From NCBI GenBank assembly GCA_038729325.1, contig JAVYSG010000033.1, positions 1 through 14,850 of the forward strand: a DNA stretch of 14,850 nucleotides, in the 5' to 3' direction. The notes under the pieces are model-generated. The model made no database searches. It had not been told where the DNA came from and worked only from the letters and a program-made list of their open reading frames with translations. The position numbers were made by a program, and so were the translations under genes. Shown piece by piece: positions 7,849 to 14,533 of this stretch (positions are counted from its first letter, which is position 1; the number at the start of each line of letters is the position of its first letter). Source of the stretch: UBA509 sp038729325 (GTDB lineage: Archaea; Thermoplasmatota; Thermoplasmata; Thermoplasmatales; Thermoplasmataceae).

Positions 7849-7857
7849 TAAATAATA
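7849..7857. promoter_or_regulatory. Divergent TATA-like box between the reductase gene and truA
   Basis: TAAATAATA is the main A/T element in the 49-bp gap between the two divergent starts. Its centre is 27 bp before the truA ATG (7880) and 23 bp before the reductase GTG (7830), so one nearly symmetric box could serve both leaderless genes. A second A/T stretch, GATATACC at 7866-7873, could instead serve the reductase with a leader of about 12 bases. Confidence 0.5.
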
Positions 7858-7879
7858 CCTGTTGCGATATACCAGTTAA

Positions 7880-8668
7880 ATGAAGATCGCCATAAAGTTC
7901 GGCTACATTGGATGGGATTTTAGCGGGTTTCAGGCCGGAAACGGTGAGAACAGTGTCGAGGATACCATCACAGAAAACCTTGCAAGAATTGGTGCCTCTC
8001 CGGAGATACATTGCGCCGCCAGAACCGATAGAGGGGTTTCTGCCCTCTCCAATGCCTTCACTGTTGAAAGCAAACTCCCAGCCCAGCGTATATTAGGATC
8101 ACTGAACTCCATGGTTGACAGCATTATATTCCACTCATGGAGCTATGTTCCGGATTCCTTCAATCCACGGCACTGCGAAAGCAAAACTTACCGCTATATG
8201 CTGGATAGAAGCGAGATATCGCACAGAGAACTTATTCTACCCCAGCTCAGGATGTTCACCGGTACCCATGACTTTTCCGCATTTTCCAGGCACGACGGGA
8301 GGAATCCTGTCAGGACAATAGATTCCATTCATATGACAGAGGAAGGCGGCACCATAATGATAGATTTCACTGCCAGGAGTTTTGTCTGGAACCAGATCAG
8401 GAGCATTATTGCATTTGTTGTGGAAAGCAATGCCTCTGGAGAGATCCATGACCCTTTCCTGCTGAAGGATCGCTATCCGAAAATTGCTCCTGCCACTCCG
8501 CTGATACTCATGGATGTCAGATATCCTGACGTGGCATTCAGCACATCAGTCGGAAGATCAAAACTTTCAGCATTCAGCCGCAGACTGAGGGAATTGCAGT
8601 TCCGAGGATTGGTTTCGGACCAGCTGCTCAGTGGAATCACAGGAATAAGTAGTAATATGAGGAGATAA
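7880..8668 (+). CDS. truA: tRNA pseudouridine synthase TruA
   Basis: The 262-residue enzyme makes pseudouridine at positions 38-40 in the anticodon arm of tRNAs. The N-terminus KIAIKFGYIGWDFSGFQ matches the family pattern (aYdGt.F.GfQ), and AARTDRGVSAL contains the catalytic Asp50 in RTDxGVSA. FNPRHCESKTYRYM and the later DFTARSFVWNQIRSII correspond to the conserved R.YrY and SFl..QVR blocks. The start ATG at 7880 lies about 27 bp after the divergent TATA-like box. It appears to be the first gene of an operon with the MFS transporter (10-bp gap) and DNA ligase. Confidence 0.93.
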   Translation: MKIAIKFGYIGWDFSGFQAGNGENSVEDTITENLARIGASPEIHCAARTDRGVSALSNAFTVESKLPAQRILGSLNSMVDSIIFHSWSYVPDSFNPRHCESKTYRYMLDRSEISHRELILPQLRMFTGTHDFSAFSRHDGRNPVRTIDSIHMTEEGGTIMIDFTARSFVWNQIRSIIAFVVESNASGEIHDPFLLKDRYPKIAPATPLILMDVRYPDVAFSTSVGRSKLSAFSRRLRELQFRGLVSDQLLSGITGISSNMRR

Positions 8669-8678
8669 TCCACTTCGA

Positions 8679-9881
8679 ATGGGGTACAGGGCACAGGCCA
8701 TTTCCATCAATGCTTCAAGGGCCGTCTATGCCCTGAACTGGTTCAATATTGCCCCGGGTCTCCAGTATATATCCAGGGACCTTGATCTTACTATTGTTCA
8801 GCTTGGCATAATGACAACGGCATTTTATATTGGCCTCTCTGTATTCCAGCTTGCTGGAGGTTTACTTGCATCAAGAATAGGCAACAGGGCCACGGCTTCC
8901 CTTGGCATAACCATACTTGGAGCTGCGGTGATTGGGACAGGATTTTCCCAGAATCTTCCTGACCTTTTCGCTTCACGCCTCTTTGCAGGTATGGGGTCTG
9001 CCCTTTTCTTCTCCCCTGCACTGGGAATGATTTCTGAGATTGTGCCACAGGATAAATACAGTTTTCATGTTGGATTATTCAATGGTTCCTTCAATCTCGG
9101 TGGAGGAATAGGGATAATCGGCTGGAATTTTCTGGATCAGGCATTCAGCTGGCGTATCCCTCTATTTCTCTCCGGAGGCATAATGATCGCACTTGCAGCG
9201 GAAAACTACATTATCCTCAGAGGTGCGAGGACAAACACCTTCGGAACGAAGGTCTTCAGCAGGGCAGGTGAGGTGCTGAGGTCCAGGCTTGTATGGATTC
9301 TGCCCATTGCGGCACTTTCCGGCATCCTTTCTGAGACAGTTATAGGACAGCTCTTTGTTTACTATGCGGAAACAGGGCTCCACATGTCTCCAGATATTGC
9401 AAGCACCCTGGGCACCACATATCTCATCATAGGTTTCGTTGGTGGAATGGTTGGGGGCTACATTTTCGGGAAGACAAAGAGGAGAATTCTGATGTTCCTG
9501 GCATGGTCACTCATGGTGGGTGCATTCACTGCTGTAATATGGGTCACATCAAGCTTCATACTGCTATTCATTCTTCTGGTGCTTCTGGGCATCCTCACTG
9601 TAAATGTGCTGTCAATGCTCTACACCCTGACGGCTGAAGGCACCAGAGATCGTGGCATGGTCTCATTTGCCCTTTCATTCGTTAACTTTGTGCAGAATAT
9701 TATCGGATCATTCAGCCCATTATTGTTTTCCCTCGTTTATGATCACTCAAACTATACATTTTCGTGGATCACAATAGGGACTATAGGTGTCGCATGCGTA
9801 TCCGCAGGATATTTGTCCCTGGGATACCTCAGATCTGAAATATATGGCAGACAGCCATTCTTTAATACTGATTCCAGATAA
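8679..9881 (+). CDS. Major facilitator superfamily transporter
   Basis: The 400-residue membrane protein has about twelve hydrophobic segments split by a charged central loop (about residues 185-205). Between segments 2 and 3, GGLLASRIGNR is a variant of MFS motif A in which the usual Asp is Ser. RLFAGMGSALFFSPALGM and GLFNGSFNLGGGIG match the segment 4 and 5 motifs, and GYIFGKTKRR is the degenerate motif A copy in the second half. Substrate cannot be told from sequence; sugar, drug or organic-acid transport are all possible. It sits between truA (10-bp gap) and lig (6-bp gap), so it is probably co-transcribed with them. No strong Shine-Dalgarno site precedes the ATG (GGAG at 8661-8664 is 14 bases away). 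Confidence 0.85.
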   Translation: MGYRAQAISINASRAVYALNWFNIAPGLQYISRDLDLTIVQLGIMTTAFYIGLSVFQLAGGLLASRIGNRATASLGITILGAAVIGTGFSQNLPDLFASRLFAGMGSALFFSPALGMISEIVPQDKYSFHVGLFNGSFNLGGGIGIIGWNFLDQAFSWRIPLFLSGGIMIALAAENYIILRGARTNTFGTKVFSRAGEVLRSRLVWILPIAALSGILSETVIGQLFVYYAETGLHMSPDIASTLGTTYLIIGFVGGMVGGYIFGKTKRRILMFLAWSLMVGAFTAVIWVTSSFILLFILLVLLGILTVNVLSMLYTLTAEGTRDRGMVSFALSFVNFVQNIIGSFSPLLFSLVYDHSNYTFSWITIGTIGVACVSAGYLSLGYLRSEIYGRQPFFNTDSR

Positions 9882-9887
9882 TCAGGA

Positions 9888-11645
9888 GTGTTATTCTCAG
9901 CCGTTTCAGATAAATTCAACCAGCTCTCCGAAACACGAAAAAGACTGGAACTCACGCAGATACTGGTTGACCTGTTCAGGGAATCAGGACATGATCTGAA
10001 AACCCTGACCTACCTGATTCAGGGAAAACTTGGTCCCGATTATCTGGGCATAGAACTTGGCCTTGCGGACAAACTCATTCTAACGGCACTTGCAGGCATA
10101 TCCGGAAAAACTGAGGAAGAAATAAACGCCATGTTCATGAAATCCGGGGACCTCGGATCTGTAGCCAGAGAGGTTACAGAAGCCAAGTCGCAGAATTCAC
10201 TTTTTTCACACGATCTGACTGTGGAGGCAGTCCACTCATCTCTGATGAAGCTTGCTTCCGTCAGGGGAGAGGGGAGCGTGAAGAACAAGATTCGGATATT
10301 TCAGGACCTCCTGCTTAACGGAACTCCTGATGATGCACAGTACATTACAAGAATTGCAACGGGCAAGCTAAGGCTTGGAGTATCTGACGCAACCATACTT
10401 GATGCTCTCGTCAGTGCTTTTTCCACCACGGATAAGTCCGCTGAGATAGTTGAGGCATACAATTTCCATCCGGATATAGGTTATGTGGCGGATCTTCTAT
10501 CCAGCGGGCGTGAATCGGAGCTTTTAAACGTGGGGCCTGAACCCATGGTTCCTGCCAAGGTAATGCTTGCGGAGAGACTCCCCGACATACCGCAGATACT
10601 GCAGAAAATGGGCGGAAGGGCAGCCTTTGAGTATAAATATGATGGAATGCGAACACAGATACACTATTATGGAGGCCAGGTAAAGATCTTTTCAAGAGGC
10701 ACTGAGGAAACCACTTCAAATTTCCCCGACATAACCAGGAACTTCAGGTCCACATTTTCGGTGGACTCATGCATTCTTGACGGCGAGGCTGTGCCGTATA
10801 ATCCGGAAACTGGGGAGCTGTATCCCTTCCAGATGGTTTCGCAGAGGAGAGGAAGAAAATATGATCTTGACAGGCTGGAAGCAGACGTTCCACTTGTGGT
10901 GTTCCTCTTCGATGTACTTTACCTGAACGGTGAACCCCTGCACCGGAAACCCTATCTGGAAAGGCGCAAGATACTTGAAAATCTGTTCTCTCCCAACGAT
11001 TCCTTCAGGACAGCCACTCAGATAGTTTCCGATAACCCCGATGAAGTTCAGAAATTCTTTGATGAATCAATAAATTCTGGCTGTGAGGGCGTGGTTGCCA
11101 AAAATGTAACGGAACAGTCCATATACCGTGCGGGTGCAAGGGGATGGCTCTGGATCAAGCTGAAGAGAGATTATCAGTCCGAGTTCGAAGATTCGCTTGA
11201 TCTGACGGTTATCGGGGCATTCAGTGGCCATGGCAGGAGAAAGGGCACATATGGGGCACTTCTCATGGCGGCATATAACAGTGATACAGATGTTTTCGAA
11301 TCAATATGCAAGCTGGGTACTGGCTTCACTGATGATGTACTGTTTGCCCTGCCGGGAAAGTTCCAGGACCATATTGTCCCGGACAAACCGGCAAGGGTTG
11401 AATCGCTTCTGCAGCCCGACGTATGGATTGAACCCTATTTCGTGATGGAGATAATAGGTTCTGAAATCACTGTGAGCCCCGTGCATTCATGTGCATTTGG
11501 AAAAGTTGAAAAGGGCGCTGGCCTGGCCATAAGGTTTCCAAGATTCACAGGGAAATGGCGCCAGGACAAGAAACCAGAGGATTCAACGAGCACACTTGAA
11601 ATACTGGAAATGTTCCATGATCAGAAAAAAAGAATTAAGGGCTGA
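9888..11645 (+). CDS. lig: ATP-dependent DNA ligase
   Basis: The 585-residue replicative/repair ligase seals nicks in duplex DNA. Residues about 1-235 are the helical DNA-binding domain. The adenylation domain begins at motif I, EYKYDGMR, with catalytic Lys250. Motif III (VFLFDVLYLNG), motif IV (GCEGVVAKN) and motif V (WLWIKLKRDY) follow, then the OB domain ending near FPRFTGKWRQDKKPEDS. Length and Lys position match archaeal ligases. The start is GTG at 9888, 6 bp after the transporter stop; the protein N-terminus LFSAVSDKFNQL fits the family. AGGAG at 9884-9888 overlaps the start codon and cannot act as a normal ribosome site, so translational coupling to the upstream gene is likely. It ends convergently with ssb; its TGA lies in a hairpin. 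Confidence 0.95.
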   Translation: MLFSAVSDKFNQLSETRKRLELTQILVDLFRESGHDLKTLTYLIQGKLGPDYLGIELGLADKLILTALAGISGKTEEEINAMFMKSGDLGSVAREVTEAKSQNSLFSHDLTVEAVHSSLMKLASVRGEGSVKNKIRIFQDLLLNGTPDDAQYITRIATGKLRLGVSDATILDALVSAFSTTDKSAEIVEAYNFHPDIGYVADLLSSGRESELLNVGPEPMVPAKVMLAERLPDIPQILQKMGGRAAFEYKYDGMRTQIHYYGGQVKIFSRGTEETTSNFPDITRNFRSTFSVDSCILDGEAVPYNPETGELYPFQMVSQRRGRKYDLDRLEADVPLVVFLFDVLYLNGEPLHRKPYLERRKILENLFSPNDSFRTATQIVSDNPDEVQKFFDESINSGCEGVVAKNVTEQSIYRAGARGWLWIKLKRDYQSEFEDSLDLTVIGAFSGHGRRKGTYGALLMAAYNSDTDVFESICKLGTGFTDDVLFALPGKFQDHIVPDKPARVESLLQPDVWIEPYFVMEIIGSEITVSPVHSCAFGKVEKGAGLAIRFPRFTGKWRQDKKPEDSTSTLEILEMFHDQKKRIKG

Positions 11646-11653
11646 AAAGCCCT
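11625..11653 (-). terminator. Hairpin plus T run after ssb
   Basis: AGGGCT (11638-11643) and AGCCCT (11648-11653) form a perfect 6-bp stem with a 4-base loop, GAAA on the + strand and TTTC on the - strand. On the - strand it lies 14 bases past the ssb stop and is followed by TAATTC and seven T residues (11631-11625), the form of an intrinsic terminator. On the + strand no T run follows, and the ligase TGA (11643-11645) is split between stem and loop. Confidence 0.6.
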
Positions 11654-11667
11654 AAAACGGGAATTGT

Positions 11668-12147
11668 TCAGAAATCGTCTCTGGGTGGTCTTCCCCTTCC
11701 GCCCTGGTTATTGTTGTTGTAGTAACCGCCGCCGCTTCCGCCTCTTCTGAAGTTTCCGCCACCGCCGGTTCTCCTGGGGCCTCTGAAGGTGTTCTCATAT
11801 TCCTTCTCGCTCATGTCAACTTCATCGTTGACCTCTGAGACTTCTTCTTCTCCAACTTTCAGGGTGCCATACTTGCCCACGTTGAGCCTCATGTGCCCCC
11901 TGACCAGCGAAATGTAACCGTTATCTATGAAAAGCGTCTGGCCATCAGTTGCCTGACCAGCCTGGTCGCCCCACAGTGACAGTATTATCTTTCCTGTTTC
12001 ATCGCCAATATAGACCTCTGTTACGGATTTATCTTCTCCAAATCTGGTCTGTATTTCCTTCGGTTCGCCTACGCTAACAACCTTGGCAAGGACATTTACT
12101 CTCCTTGATTCTGGTGTAAGGTCTTTTATTTTGGTAGTTCCTTCCAT
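11668..12147 (-). CDS. ssb: Single-stranded DNA-binding protein, single OB fold
   Basis: The 159-residue protein has an OB fold at about residues 5-105 (KIKDLTPESRRVNVLAKVV; VTEVYIGDETGKIILSLWGD; GDQ...ATDGQTLFIDNGYISLVRGHMRLNVG), as in crenarchaeal SSB and related RPA OB domains. It coats single-stranded DNA in replication and repair. An acidic stretch (EEEVSEVNDEVDMSEKEYE) is followed by a 39-residue tail at 121-159 rich in Gly, Arg and Asn, with RGG-type repeats, ending PPRDDF. An acidic-aromatic tip recalls the partner-binding tips of bacterial SSBs. The start is ATG 12147; an upstream in-frame ATG at 12243 would translate the promoter (YYLNIE is the TATA region) and is rejected. It converges with lig, a functional partner. 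Confidence 0.88.
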   Translation of the reverse strand: MEGTTKIKDLTPESRRVNVLAKVVSVGEPKEIQTRFGEDKSVTEVYIGDETGKIILSLWGDQAGQATDGQTLFIDNGYISLVRGHMRLNVGKYGTLKVGEEEVSEVNDEVDMSEKEYENTFRGPRRTGGGGNFRRGGSGGGYYNNNNQGGRGRPPRDDF

Positions 12148-12197
12148 TCTATTACTTCCTTTGTCTGTATAGAAGACTAAGACTAATTGTGTTTCGA

Positions 12198-12205
12198 TAT
12201 TTAAA
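12198..12205 (-). promoter_or_regulatory. TATA-like box of ssb
   Basis: On the - strand the box reads TTTAAATA, within TATTATTTAAATATCG. Its centre is about 54 bp before the ATG at 12147, so transcription should begin near 12175 and leave a leader of about 28 bases. The leader contains AAAGGAAG shortly before the ATG, a weak Shine-Dalgarno match. This differs from the leaderless layout of most other promoters here. Confidence 0.55.
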
Positions 12206-12263
12206 TAATACGCAAGATTGAAGGTTCGAAATTCGCATGCCACAAATCAAGGTCAGGAAGTTT

Positions 12264-13085
12264 TTACAGATCATCCAGTCTTTCCATCGTCCACGGCATG
12301 ACCTCCCTTATGAAGGCAGGCCCGTGATGGGCGAAAAAGTCCAGCTTTCCGGGTGTTACGAAGAATCTGCCTTGAGTAACGGCGTGCATACTTTCCCATT
12401 TTCTGTCCTTTATGAGCTTTTTCTGCATTTCCTGATCAAATTTTCCATACATCTTCGGTTCATAGAAGATAACATCAGGATCTGATTCCCTGACATAATC
12501 CATGCTGGGCTGAACCCATTCAGAATCAGCTTTTCTATAGATGCTGTTCACTCCCATAAGCGATAACGCATCAGTTATATAGCTCATGGAACCAAATGAT
12601 ACGGGTCCACCGAGATCAATCTCCAGATATCCGGTCAGTGCAGGATGCCTTCTTACAGAACCCAGGTGCTTCATAAGTTCAAAGTTCATGTATTTGGATT
12701 CATCTATGCGTCCGGTAACTATACCAACCCTGGACACAAGGTCCAGTATCCCTGCCACTGATGATGGGAGTTCAAAAATAAACACTGGATACCGTTCTGA
12801 CAACTTCATTGCAAATTCCTTCTGGTATCCGGATATTGCCAGTATAAGGTCAGGTCTCACCTCATCCAGAACTTCCATTCTGGCGCTCCCGTAACTCCCC
12901 ACACGCCTTATTCCTGCAACTTCTTTGGGTCGCTGACAGAATGCAGAGATTCCAACAATATTACCGCCAAGGCCAAGCTCAAAGAGTATCTCAGTCACCG
13001 CAGGGCTGAAACTCACTATCCTCTCCGGGTTTACAGGCACATTTACTTCCCTGCCTGTGTGATCAATGAGCACTTTCGAATCCAT
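12264..13085 (-). CDS. BtuF-like helical-backbone metal/cobalamin-binding protein, no signal peptide
   Basis: The 273-residue protein matches the substrate-binding family of iron-siderophore, haem and vitamin B12 ABC importers. DHTGREVNVPVNPERIVSFSP leads into AVTEILFELGLG and VGSYGSARMEVLDEVRPDLILA, and the second lobe has ESDPDVIFYEP and FFVTPGKLDFFAHHGP. These proteins normally work outside the membrane, but here the mature domain begins at about residue 4 with no signal peptide or lipobox. Only 29 bp separate its ATG from the stop of the upstream MFS gene, so a missed N-terminal export signal is unlikely. No permease or ATPase of an ABC system is present in the window. It may bind its ligand in the cytoplasm, which is inference. 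The ligand is unknown. It is likely co-transcribed with the MFS gene, although an A/T box before it could also start a transcript. Confidence 0.8.
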   Translation of the reverse strand: MDSKVLIDHTGREVNVPVNPERIVSFSPAVTEILFELGLGGNIVGISAFCQRPKEVAGIRRVGSYGSARMEVLDEVRPDLILAISGYQKEFAMKLSERYPVFIFELPSSVAGILDLVSRVGIVTGRIDESKYMNFELMKHLGSVRRHPALTGYLEIDLGGPVSFGSMSYITDALSLMGVNSIYRKADSEWVQPSMDYVRESDPDVIFYEPKMYGKFDQEMQKKLIKDRKWESMHAVTQGRFFVTPGKLDFFAHHGPAFIREVMPWTMERLDDL

Positions 13086-13105
13086 GACAGGTTAACTGAA
13101 CAATG

Positions 13106-13120
13106 AATAAAGCTTTAAGC
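13106..13120 (-). promoter_or_regulatory. Possible promoter of the BtuF-like gene
   Basis: On the - strand the sequence reads GCTTAAAGCTTTATT, overlapping the stop codon of the upstream MFS gene and centred 23-31 bp before the ATG at 13085. It is a plausible TATA-like element for an almost leaderless transcript but is weaker than the other boxes. Confidence 0.35.
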
Positions 13121-14338
13121 CGTGGAAGCCAGCTTCTCCGCCTTTTCTCTTGTGGGAAGGAAAGGAAGGAAAAGCAATGACCCGATGGCAAATGGAAACA
13201 TGTAAAGTATGGCCGTTGGCACATTGACAAACAGTGTGAAAAATGTGATGACTGCAGCGCCTATGCCACCTCCAACCGTCTGCCCTATCCCCCATACCAG
13301 ACCATTGGATGCGCCGGAAAATTCCTTTGGAACAACCTGTCCAACATATCCGAGGAAAACTGGAAACCCACTATATGCGGCAAAAGCATAACCCCCGTAG
13401 AAAATAATTGTCAGAATGAAGTTATGGTAGAAGATAAGGAAAAGACCGAAGAATACCGTGGAAAGAACAAATGTAACGATAACCGTGAATCTCCCCCCAT
13501 GAGTTGCTGTGACTCTCCCAAAATAAGGCTGTCCAATGACCGGGAATATATAGGCAAGGGTGATTATGGTAACCATAAGCGTCTTGCTCCTGAATGTCTC
13601 GTCGAATAACGTGGGAATGAATGTGATGGTACCTGTCAGGAAAAGCGACCGGACAAAAACTGCTGCTGTCAGCATATATAGAAACGGCATAAATGCTTTC
13701 ATGTTCCTCCTCTTTTCTGACCTGTCCCTGGAATCAACCCTGAGAGATTTTCTGCCCTGCTTTACTTCAAGTCCTCTAAGGCCAATGTAGATAACACCCG
13801 CACTCACAATACTGTAAAGGGTATAAATCAGAAGCCCGTGAAAATCACCAAGTGCAGTCATGAGGAATACAATCACCAGAGGCATGACTGCCCTCCCAAG
13901 ACTTCCAAATGATCCGTTAACCCCCATTGCGCTTGGAGCGGATCTTGCCTCAAATGTTGACCTCAAGACTGCTGCACCAAGTGGGTGATAGAAAGCTTGC
14001 CCTACTCCAAGGACAGTTGCACCTGACAGTATCAGGGCAAGCGTGTAGCCCTTTATTAGAAACGGAAGTGCCAGAAGAAAAGATGAAAGAGCAAGGATGA
14101 GGATGCCTGCTGCTATGAGTGATCCGTGGTTTCCTTTGCGATCGGCGTAATTTCCTACCGGGGTGCTGAATATCCCTGAAATTATATTAAAAATTATGGC
14201 CATTGCTCCCAGATATGGTATTTTTATCCCGGGCAGTTCAACGTAATAGGTTATCAAGGTGGGATAAAGCAATGTGGTGCCATCATTGGAGAAATGACCC
14301 AGAGAAGTGAAGGCCAGAGATCGCAGCTTACCGTACAT
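13115..14338 (-). CDS. Major facilitator superfamily transporter
   Basis: The 407-residue membrane protein has about twelve hydrophobic segments. GNYADRKGNHGSL is a good MFS motif A between segments 2 and 3, with Asp and Arg kept. A charged central loop (LEVKQGRKSLRVDSRDRSEKRRN cut by many basic residues) separates the halves, and GQPYFGRVTATHGGR is the second motif A copy. The N-terminus (FTSLGHFSNDGTTLLYP) resembles the H-x-x-x-D-G-x-x start of fosmidomycin-resistance (Fsr)-like transporters, but this is only weak evidence for drug efflux. The ATG at 14338 is 26 bp after a TATA-like box. It is followed after 29 bp by the BtuF-like gene, which hints that both may handle one ligand, for example a metal chelate or cofactor; that link is inferred. 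Confidence 0.83.
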   Translation of the reverse strand: MYGKLRSLAFTSLGHFSNDGTTLLYPTLITYYVELPGIKIPYLGAMAIIFNIISGIFSTPVGNYADRKGNHGSLIAAGILILALSSFLLALPFLIKGYTLALILSGATVLGVGQAFYHPLGAAVLRSTFEARSAPSAMGVNGSFGSLGRAVMPLVIVFLMTALGDFHGLLIYTLYSIVSAGVIYIGLRGLEVKQGRKSLRVDSRDRSEKRRNMKAFMPFLYMLTAAVFVRSLFLTGTITFIPTLFDETFRSKTLMVTIITLAYIFPVIGQPYFGRVTATHGGRFTVIVTFVLSTVFFGLFLIFYHNFILTIIFYGGYAFAAYSGFPVFLGYVGQVVPKEFSGASNGLVWGIGQTVGGGIGAAVITFFTLFVNVPTAILYMFPFAIGSLLFLPFLPTREKAEKLASTA

Positions 14339-14360
14339 CGTTTTGCGGATCGAATATTCA

Positions 14361-14367
14361 TATTTAA
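14361..14367 (-). promoter_or_regulatory. TATA-like box of the second MFS gene
   Basis: On the - strand the box reads TTAAATA and is centred 26 bp before the ATG at 14338, the expected spacing for a leaderless transcript. Confidence 0.55.
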
Positions 14368-14425
14368 CGGTGATTTAGCACCATGCATAATTAATATGAT
14401 ATGATCAGATGAAGCGGCAATGCAA

Positions 14426-14460
14426 ACTGATACCATGGACAAGTATCAGTCAGTATTTTT
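14426..14460 (+). terminator. Orphan 8-bp stem hairpin followed by a T run
   Basis: ACTGATAC (14426-14433) and GTATCAGT (14443-14450) are perfect inverted repeats around a 9-base spacer. CAGTA and five T residues (14456-14460) follow. In form it is a rightward intrinsic terminator, but no rightward gene precedes it, because the neighbouring MFS gene starts at 14338 and reads left. It could end a small RNA or a lost gene, or be an operator dyad. Confidence 0.45.
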
Positions 14461-14484
14461 CTCGGTGGAAATAAGAAATGAAAC

Positions 14485-14492
14485 ATATATAA
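14485..14492 (+). promoter_or_regulatory. TATA-like box before the methyltransferase remnant
   Basis: ATATATAA predicts transcription from about 14515, upstream of an ATG at 14534 (MFDV...) that begins the reading frame of the methyltransferase remnant. Confidence 0.4.
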
Positions 14493-14533
14493 CAGTGAAG
14501 TAAAATAAAGGGATTATAAGCGATGTTGAAAGG

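Larger units (their letters stand above)
14339..14533. other. Intergenic stretch with promoters and a hairpin, no gene seen
   Basis: This 195-bp stretch separates the second MFS gene (reading left) from the methyltransferase remnant (reading right). It is A/T-rich, has stops in all frames and holds the MFS promoter, an inverted repeat with a T run, and a TATA-like box facing right. I see no tRNA or coding sequence in it. Confidence 0.6.

Noticed and set aside
12148..12243. N-terminal extension of SSB from an ATG at 12243
   Set aside because: The 32 extra residues would be encoded by the TATA box and leader, and family similarity begins at the ATG at 12147.
14403..14430. Possible C/D box small RNA (AGATGA and CTGA boxes)
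   Set aside because: The C box is imperfect, no flanking stem or D'/C' pair is convincing, and the CTGA is part of the 8-bp inverted repeat.
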